DNA of 64,000 nucleotides from Acidovorax radicis N35 (GTDB lineage: Bacteria > Pseudomonadota > Gammaproteobacteria > Burkholderiales > Burkholderiaceae_C): positions 62,001 through 126,000 of the forward strand of contig NZ_AFBG01000003.1 in NCBI RefSeq assembly GCF_000204195.1. The letters run 5' to 3'. The translations under genes and the position numbers were made by a program. The notes under the pieces are model-generated. The model was not told the DNA's origin. It ran no database searches and saw only the letters and a program-made list of their open reading frames with translations. Positions 57,907 through 64,000 of this stretch are shown here, piece after piece (positions within the stretch are counted from its first letter, which is position 1; each line of letters opens with the position of its first letter).

Positions 57907-60507
57907 GTGACAGAAACCAATCCCACGTTCACCGGTGTGGCCGGGCCTTGCGACGCTATGACTGTCATAGCGAAAAGTGATCAATGCGCCGCAGTGTGGC
58001 AACGTGTGCTGGCCCAGGTAGAGGCGCATATGCAGGGGCTGCGGGCCCACCCTGCGCGCACCGTGGTGCTGGTTCCCTATGCGCAGCTCATGCCCTGGGC
58101 TCAGCGCTATTGGGCCTTGCACCATGCCGACGGATTTGCCCCCCGTTTCGAAACTACACGCAACTGGGCCCGACAGCTGGCGGCCTTTGTGCCGCAGGGC
58201 GATGACCTCGCTGGAGACGTGGCACGCGACACCCTCACTGCGCGTACCTTGCTTGATCGCGCCGGCTTGGCCGCGCAACGCGATGTGCTGGCGGTGCCTC
58301 TGCAAGAGGCTGCTGCCCAGTTGGCGGTGGCTGTGGCGGCCATCGCCCCGCTGCAGCGTGAAGCCTGGGGCATTCAGGCGCGCAGCCTTATGCCCGAGCC
58401 CGACGAAGGCTCCACCTTGCGGTTTGAGGCCGTGGTGGCCCGCATTGCGCTGGAGTGGGTGCTGGCCTCGCGCCATGCCACCGACGTGTTGTTCGAGCCC
58501 GGCGTGCGCCAGTCGGTGGACGCTTTGGTGGTGCTGCAAGGCTTTCAAGTCGAGCCCCTGGCGCAGGCCCTGCAGGTCCATTGGGGCGACAAGGCCGCGG
58601 CCCTGGTCTTACCGCCTGGGGCGACAGACGCCCATGCCGCAGGCCACATTGCGCTGCACGCCGCGCAGGATGCCGAGGATGAAGCCCAGCGTGCCGCCGC
58701 CTGTGTGCTGGCGCATGTGGTGGCCGGCCGCACCCCGGTGGCGCTGGCGGCCAATGACCGCGCCCTCACGCGCCGCATTGGCGCGCATCTGGCCAGTTGC
58801 GGTGTAGCGGTGCGCGATGAAAACGGCTGGACGTTGTCCACCACCCGGGCTGCGGCGCAACTTATGGCCGCGCTCAAGGCCTCGGCCTGGAATGCCTCGG
58901 CCGATGAGGTGCTCGACTGGCTAAAACATGCGCCGGTTTTTGACCCCACGGTGCTCAATGGTCTGGAGCGTGCATTGCGCAAGGCTTCAGTCGCCACCTG
59001 GTCCGGCGCTGCCGGGCGCGACTGGTCGGACAAGCCCGCCCTGGCAGCCTGTGTGGCCCAGGTACAGGGCTGGCGCGAAGCCCTGCGCGCGCCGCGCCCG
59101 CTGGCACAGTGGCTGCAGGCCTTGCGTGAATTGCTGGTGGGCAGTGGCCAGTGGTCTGCCCTGGATGAGGACCCCGCAGGCGCCCGCGTGCTGATGGCAC
59201 TGCGCCTGCAGGTAGGCCAGGAGGCCGAGCTGGAGGACTGGGATGGCGCAGGCCGCCGCATGTCTCTGCCCGAATTCACCCGCTGGACCAACGAAGTGCT
59301 GGAGGCCGCGCGCTACGTGCCTCCCCAGCCTGGTGATGCTCCCGTGATCGTTCTGCCCATGCCCCAGCTGCTGGCCCGGCCGTTTGCCGCCTTGGTGCTG
59401 CCCGGCTGCGATGAAAAACGCCTGCAGCCCTCGCCCGAACCCGTGGGTGACTGGACCCAGGCGCAGCGCCAGGCCTGGGGCCTGCCCACGCGCGAATCGC
59501 TGGAGGTGGCACAGCGCGCCGCCTGGCAACACGCGCTGCAGACACCGGTGGTAGATGTGCTGTGGCGCACGGGCGACGAAGGCGGCGAGCCCTTGCTGGC
59601 CAGCGCGCTGGTGTTGGCGTTGCACCTGGACGGCGCGGCCACCCAGGGCGCGGACGACCGCAGCCAGCGCACCGTGGCGGCCAACCCCACGGCGCGTCCC
59701 TTGCCCGATGGGAGCGCGCTGCCGGTGGTACGCCTGTCGTCCACCGCGTATTCCGACCTGCGGCACTGTCCCTACCGCTTTTTTGCGCTGCGCCAGCTGG
59801 GCCTGCAAGAGGCCGACGAACTGGCGGCTGAGGTGGACAAACGCGACTTCGGCAACTGGCTTCACGCGGTGCTCCAGCATTTTCATGAAGAGCTGCTGGC
59901 CGACCCGACCGACGACGCTGCCGCGCGGGTGGCCCGCATGGACAGTGCCGCGCAGGCCGTCACGCTGCAGCAAGGCCTGGGGGAGGGCGACTTTCTACCG
60001 TTTGCCGCAGGCTGGCCGCAGGTGCGCGATGGCTATCTGCGCTGGCTTGCGCAGCATGAGCAGGCTGGGGGGCACTTCCGGCAGGCCGAGGTGCAGACCA
60101 CCCAACCGCTGGGGGCCCTGCAGCTGGTGGGCACCATCGACCGCATCGATGCCATCTCGTCCACCGGCGAGCCCACGCCGCTGGTCATCGACTACAAGAC
60201 CGAAAACGACACCGTCACGCGCAAGCGCATTGGCGCGGGTGCCGAAGACACCCAGCTTGCTTTCTACGCAGCCTTGCTGAGCCACGACACGCTGCGCGCC
60301 GCCTACGTGAACGTGGGCGAGCGGGGCGAGACGCAGATGCACGAACAGGAAGAGGTGGTGCACCTGCGCGACCTGCTCGTGGAAGGCATTCAGCACGACT
60401 TCGAACGCATCGCTGCGGGCGACCCCATGCCCGCGCTGGGTGAGGGCATGGTCTGCGACTACTGCGTTGCGCGCGGCCTGTGTCGTAAGGATTTCTGGAA
60501 TGACTAG
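57907..60507 (+). CDS. addB: AddB-like helicase/nuclease subunit
   Basis: Partner of AddA in processing double-strand breaks for RecA. The 866-residue protein has an inactive helicase-like first part (no Walker A) and a C-terminal PD-(D/E)XK nuclease with VIDYKTEN near residue 762. Four cysteines around it (in RHCPYRFF and CDYCVARGLC) fit the iron-sulfur cluster of AddB/Cas4 nucleases. GTG at 57907 is the start used; the next ATG is 18 codons later. trxA is divergent, 58 bases away. Confidence 0.9.
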   Translation: MTETNPTFTGVAGPCDAMTVIAKSDQCAAVWQRVLAQVEAHMQGLRAHPARTVVLVPYAQLMPWAQRYWALHHADGFAPRFETTRNWARQLAAFVPQGDDLAGDVARDTLTARTLLDRAGLAAQRDVLAVPLQEAAAQLAVAVAAIAPLQREAWGIQARSLMPEPDEGSTLRFEAVVARIALEWVLASRHATDVLFEPGVRQSVDALVVLQGFQVEPLAQALQVHWGDKAAALVLPPGATDAHAAGHIALHAAQDAEDEAQRAAACVLAHVVAGRTPVALAANDRALTRRIGAHLASCGVAVRDENGWTLSTTRAAAQLMAALKASAWNASADEVLDWLKHAPVFDPTVLNGLERALRKASVATWSGAAGRDWSDKPALAACVAQVQGWREALRAPRPLAQWLQALRELLVGSGQWSALDEDPAGARVLMALRLQVGQEAELEDWDGAGRRMSLPEFTRWTNEVLEAARYVPPQPGDAPVIVLPMPQLLARPFAALVLPGCDEKRLQPSPEPVGDWTQAQRQAWGLPTRESLEVAQRAAWQHALQTPVVDVLWRTGDEGGEPLLASALVLALHLDGAATQGADDRSQRTVAANPTARPLPDGSALPVVRLSSTAYSDLRHCPYRFFALRQLGLQEADELAAEVDKRDFGNWLHAVLQHFHEELLADPTDDAAARVARMDSAAQAVTLQQGLGEGDFLPFAAGWPQVRDGYLRWLAQHEQAGGHFRQAEVQTTQPLGALQLVGTIDRIDAISSTGEPTPLVIDYKTENDTVTRKRIGAGAEDTQLAFYAALLSHDTLRAAYVNVGERGETQMHEQEEVVHLRDLLVEGIQHDFERIAAGDPMPALGEGMVCDYCVARGLCRKDFWND

Positions 60508-60511
60508 AGGA

Positions 60512-60604
60512 CACCCCCCTGAGCCGCTGCGCGGCTTCACCCCCTCTCTCGGCTGCGCCGGGAGGGGGGACGACGCCAGCGCGGCGGGGCGGCCCTTGCG
60601 CGGC
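60512..60604 (+). repeat. Family B structured repeat, copy 2 (addB-addA gap)
   Basis: Contains AGCCGC-TGC-GCGGCT and a long CCCCCTCTCTCGGC-TGC-GCCGGGAGGGGGG hairpin, then GCCAGCGCGGCGGGGCGGCC and CTTGCGCGGCGTCC. It aligns with the reverse of copy 1, but stem bases differ in both arms while pairing is kept. It fills much of the 182-base gap between the two genes. Confidence 0.85.
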
Positions 60605-60689
60605 GTCCCTCGCGCTGGGGGCGCGTCGGGTTCGAAGCGCGGGGGCGCAGTGGCAGCTGGCAGTGCAGCAGGGCAAGCGGATTCTGGAA

Positions 60690-63600
60690 ATGACTGAACA
60701 AGCTGCCTACGAACACAACGGCCACCCCGTCTCGCGCGAGGCGTTCTACGCCATCGCCTGCGACCCCGCGCGCAGCGTGGCGGTGGAGGCCTGCGCGGGC
60801 GCGGGCAAGACCTGGATGCTGGTCTCGCGCATGCTGAGGGCCTTGCTCGACGGCGCCGCGCCGCACGAGATACTGGCCATCACCTTCACCAAGAAGGCGG
60901 CCGGTGAAATGCGCCAGCGCCTGCAGGAATGGCTGGAGGCGTTTGCCGAGGCACCGCTGGATGACCTGACCCGGGAGCTGGTTGCAAGAGGAATCAGCCC
61001 CCAGCGCGCACTGGACAAGCGCGAGGCGCTACAAAATCTATACCGCCAGATGCTGGCCAGTGGCCGCCCGGTACAGATCCGCACTTTCCACAGCTGGTTT
61101 GCAGCGCTGCTCGGCACGGCCCCGCTGGCGCTGCTGCAGGCCCAGGGCTTGCCTGCCAATTTTGAGCTGCTCGAAGACGATGCCGAGGCCGTGCGTGAGG
61201 TGTGGGGGCCGTTCCTGCAAACGGTCGCCACCAGCGCCAGCCTGCGGGCCGACTACGAGGCGGTAGTCGCGCGCCATGGCCGCTCGCAAACCCACAAGGC
61301 GCTGGCGGCGGCGCTCTCCAAGCGGGTGGAGTTTGACCTGGCCGATGTGGCGGGGGTGGTCGATGCCTCGGTGCCTCCATTCCAGGTGCAGTACCCGGAT
61401 CTGGCCGCTTTCAACGAGCCCGCCGACGCGCTGCAGGACGACGCTTGCCACCAGCGCTGGCTGGCCCGCGCCAAGGCCCTGGGGGCCGAGGCCAACAAGA
61501 CGCCACAAAAGGCGGCCGACGCCATCATCGATGCGCTGGCCTGCGGCGACCTGAACCTGCGCCTGGACGTGTTGCGCAAGGCCATGTTCGTGGCCAAGGA
61601 AGACCGGTTGTCGAAGAATCTCGAAAAGTTCGCCGCCGCGCAGGAGGCCGAGCCCGAGCTGCAGCGCCTGCTCACCGCGCGCCGCCAGCACGACGCCTGG
61701 CAACACCAGCAGCGCATGGCCCGGCTGGCCCGCTGCCTGATCGCGGAATTTGCCGCCGTCAAGCAGCAGCATGGCTGGGTGGACATGAACGATGTGGAGC
61801 GCACGGCCCTGGTCATGCTGGCCGACCCGATCCTGTCGGGCTGGGTGCAGGAGCGGCTGGATGCACGCATCCGCCACCTGCTGGTGGATGAGTTCCAGGA
61901 CACCAACCCGCTGCAGTGGCAGGCGCTGCATGCCTGGTTGTCAGGCTATGCGGGCTCGGGCGGCGGCGCCAGTGGCCAGCAGCCGCCCAGCGTCTTCATC
62001 GTGGGCGACCCGAAGCAGAGCATCTACCGCTTTCGCCGCGCCGAGCCGCAGGTGTTCATCGCCGCGCAGGCTTTTGTGCGCGATGGGCTGGGGGGCGACC
62101 TGCTCAGCTGCGACCACACCCGCCGCAACGCCACGGGCGTGATCGCCGCCGTGAACCACGTGATGGGCACGGCGCAGGCGCAGCACGAGACCACGGGTTT
62201 TCGCGACCACACCACCGAGTCGACCGACCCGGGCACCTTGCTGCGCCTGCCGGCCATCCTGCCCGCTGATGCCGACGATGGCCCCGGCAACGACCCCATG
62301 GCCTGGCGCGACAGCCTGACCGAGCCACGCCACGAGGCCGAAGAAACCCAGCGCATGCGCGAATGCACGCAGGCTGCCGCCTGGGTGGCGGCGCAGATTG
62401 CTGCGGGTACGCCGCCGAACGAAGTGCTGGTGCTGGCCCGCAAGCGCGACCGGCTTGCGGCCATGCAAGACGCCCTGCGCGCCTTGCATTTGCCCTGTGT
62501 GCAGCCCGAAAAGGCCGATCTGTTCGACGCGCCCGAGGTGCAGGACATCGTGGCGCTGCTGGATGCCCTGGTTTCCACCGGGCACGACCTCTCGCTGGCG
62601 CGTGCGCTCAAGTCGCCACTGTTTGGCCTGGGCGACGAGGCCTTGGTGGCCTTGGCGAAGCTGCGCCGCCAGCCAGAGCACGCGGGCACTAGTTGGTTCG
62701 ATTTGCTACAAAAAAGTGAGCTAATGGCGCTTGATAAACAAGCGCTAGCGGCCAATTTGGCCCAATACAAAGCCTGGGTGGACGCCTTACCACCGCACGA
62801 CGCGCTGCATGCCATCTACCAGCATGGCGACGTGCTGGCCCGCTTTGCCGCTGCCACGCCCGCCGCGCAGCGCATGGCGGTGCTGGCCAACCTGCGCGCG
62901 CTGCTGTCGGCCGCGCTGCAGCACGACGGTGGCCGCTACCTCACGCCCTATGCCTTTGTGCGTGCCATGAAGAAGGGCGGCGTGCGTGCGCCTGGCCGGG
63001 TGGATGCGCAGGCGGTGCGCCTGCTCACCGTGCACGGCGCCAAGGGGCTGGAGGCGCGCTGCGTGCTGCTGCTCGACACCGACACCCGCCCACAAAAGGC
63101 CGAGACCATGGGCGTGCTGGTGGACTGGCCCGGCGAAAAGACCGAACCCGCAGGTTTTGTCTTTCTGGCCAGCGAATCCAGCCCGCCCCCCAGCGCCGAA
63201 GCCGCCCTGGCCGCCGAGCAACAGGCCCGTCAGCGCGAAGAGCTCAACATGCTGTACGTGGCCATGACACGCGCCAAACATTGCCTGGCACTGTCGTCCG
63301 TGCTGCCCAGCGTGTCAGCGCCCGGCAGTTGGTGGAACCGGCTGGCACCCTTGGTTGCGGATGCGCAGGGGTTGGACGAGGTCGTTGAAGTCGATGGGGT
63401 TGCAGCGAGGACGGGCAGCATGCACGACCAATTCACGCTGGCCGAGTTGCCTGTGCTTCCTGCCGAACTGCGCACTACTCTCCGGGTGGTGGAAGAAGGC
63501 ACTGATCCGGCCGACCCGGAGGCATCGTTGTCCAGCCCTGCATCGCGCCTGGGCGAGGCCATGCACCAGTTGCTGGAGCAGGCCGGCGTGGCAGGTGTTT

Positions 63601-64000
63601 CGCTGATGGAACTGCGCGCCCAGGGCTGGCCGGCAGCCCGCGTAGCGCGGCTGGCGCAGGACTTCGACATCACCGTGGGCGCCGCGCGGGTTGCAGCCCA
63701 GACGGCACAGCGCATCCTGGCGGGCGAAGGCGCCTGGGCCTGGGATGCCACGGTGGTGGACACCGCCATCAACGAAGCACCCCTGCGCTACCAGGGCCAA
63801 AGCCTGCGCATCGACCGACTGGTGCACTGTCACCAGCCACCCGAGCGTGTGGGCTGGTGGGTGCTGGACTACAAAAGTGCCGCCGAGCCCGAGCGCCAGC
63901 CCGCACTGCTGGCGCAGTTGCAGCGCTACCGCAGCGCCGTGCGGGGGCAGGCGCCTGGCGAACCCGTGCGCGCGGCTTTCCTCACGGGCGACGGGCGCCT
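60690..64000 (+). CDS. addA: AddA-like UvrD-family helicase/nuclease, 3' end cut by window edge
   Basis: The motor subunit of the AddAB recombination nuclease. 1103 codons are present and the frame is open at the edge. Seen in order: Walker A ACAGAGKTW (about 34-42), ITFTKKAAGEMRQR, RTFHSWFAALL, Walker B LLVDEFQDTNP near 400, VGDPKQSIYRFRRA, RLLTVHGAKGLEA and LYVAMTRAKH, then a C-terminal nuclease domain with VLDYKSA near 1060. A family A repeat is read in frame near residues 670-690 (FDLLQKSELMALDKQALAAN). The ATG is at 60690, after GATTCTGG. Confidence 0.92.
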   Translation, partial: MTEQAAYEHNGHPVSREAFYAIACDPARSVAVEACAGAGKTWMLVSRMLRALLDGAAPHEILAITFTKKAAGEMRQRLQEWLEAFAEAPLDDLTRELVARGISPQRALDKREALQNLYRQMLASGRPVQIRTFHSWFAALLGTAPLALLQAQGLPANFELLEDDAEAVREVWGPFLQTVATSASLRADYEAVVARHGRSQTHKALAAALSKRVEFDLADVAGVVDASVPPFQVQYPDLAAFNEPADALQDDACHQRWLARAKALGAEANKTPQKAADAIIDALACGDLNLRLDVLRKAMFVAKEDRLSKNLEKFAAAQEAEPELQRLLTARRQHDAWQHQQRMARLARCLIAEFAAVKQQHGWVDMNDVERTALVMLADPILSGWVQERLDARIRHLLVDEFQDTNPLQWQALHAWLSGYAGSGGGASGQQPPSVFIVGDPKQSIYRFRRAEPQVFIAAQAFVRDGLGGDLLSCDHTRRNATGVIAAVNHVMGTAQAQHETTGFRDHTTESTDPGTLLRLPAILPADADDGPGNDPMAWRDSLTEPRHEAEETQRMRECTQAAAWVAAQIAAGTPPNEVLVLARKRDRLAAMQDALRALHLPCVQPEKADLFDAPEVQDIVALLDALVSTGHDLSLARALKSPLFGLGDEALVALAKLRRQPEHAGTSWFDLLQKSELMALDKQALAANLAQYKAWVDALPPHDALHAIYQHGDVLARFAAATPAAQRMAVLANLRALLSAALQHDGGRYLTPYAFVRAMKKGGVRAPGRVDAQAVRLLTVHGAKGLEARCVLLLDTDTRPQKAETMGVLVDWPGEKTEPAGFVFLASESSPPPSAEAALAAEQQARQREELNMLYVAMTRAKHCLALSSVLPSVSAPGSWWNRLAPLVADAQGLDEVVEVDGVAARTGSMHDQFTLAELPVLPAELRTTLRVVEEGTDPADPEASLSSPASRLGEAMHQLLEQAGVAGVSLMELRAQGWPAARVARLAQDFDITVGAARVAAQTAQRILAGEGAWAWDATVVDTAINEAPLRYQGQSLRIDRLVHCHQPPERVGWWVLDYKSAAEPERQPALLAQLQRYRSAVRGQAPGEPVRAAFLTGDGR
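62698..62759 (+). repeat. Family A interspersed repeat, copy 8 (inside addA)
   Basis: TTCGATTTGCTACAAAAAAG, then TGAGCTAATGGCGCTTGATA, then AACAAGCGCTAGCGGCCAAT. The GGCGCTTGATAAACAAGCGCTAG core forms a hairpin and is close to copies 5 and 6. addA reads through it in frame. Confidence 0.85.

Overview
The window is high-GC bacterial chromosome from a betaproteobacterium, most likely a Comamonadaceae member close to Acidovorax. This rests on the protein sequences, the Burkholderiales-like gene order, and two families of short interspersed repeats that I associate with this family. It is ordinary core chromosome: no tRNA, rRNA, insertion sequence, prophage or CRISPR array was found. No gap without a gene exceeds 300 bases.

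Left part (1-16.6 kb). A partial amidase gene runs leftward off the edge. Opposite it starts a long rightward run for translation, envelope and outer-membrane assembly: rpsB-tsf-pyrH-frr-uppS-cdsA-ispC-rseP-bamA-skp-lpxD-fabZ-lpxA-lpxB-rnhB plus a TrmH-type methyltransferase. It covers ribosome parts and recycling, undecaprenyl and CDP-diacylglycerol supply, the sigma-E protease RseP, outer-membrane protein assembly and lipid A synthesis.

Middle part (16.6-32 kb). A secreted hypothetical protein is followed by carA, a small unknown gene, carB, greA and a DUF4149-like membrane protein. A leftward pair, yhbY and a glycosyltransferase, stands back to back with rlmE-ftsH-folP-glmM. A GNAT acetyltransferase and a lone amino-acid-type periplasmic binding protein follow.

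32-53 kb. Two tandem c-di-GMP enzymes (PAS-GGDEF-EAL) lead into a phosphate-starvation region: an OlsB-like N-acyltransferase, a PlcP-like metallophosphoesterase and an Agt-like glycosyltransferase in one tightly overlapped operon, then ppk1-sixA, a leftward ppx, and pstSCAB-phoU-phoB-phoR. I see Pho-box repeats (7-mers like CTGTCAT at an 11-bp step) in front of the lipid operon, ppk, ppx and pstS. The reading is that PhoB coordinates phosphate import, polyphosphate turnover and replacement of phospholipids by phosphorus-free lipids, all within 15 kb. This is the most interesting system in the window.

Right part (52.3-64 kb). Leftward genes encode a MATE transporter, an ArnT-like membrane glycosyltransferase, L31 type B, Rho and thioredoxin. 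The rightward addB-addA pair for double-strand-break repair follows, with addA cut by the window end.

Two repeat families cut across all regions. Family A is an element of about 60-70 bp present eight times, seven of them inside genes and read through in frame. Family B is a GC-rich structured element of about 100 bp with two copies whose stems differ by compensatory changes. One copy sits between addB and addA and is flanked by a near-duplicate of the addB/addA junction.
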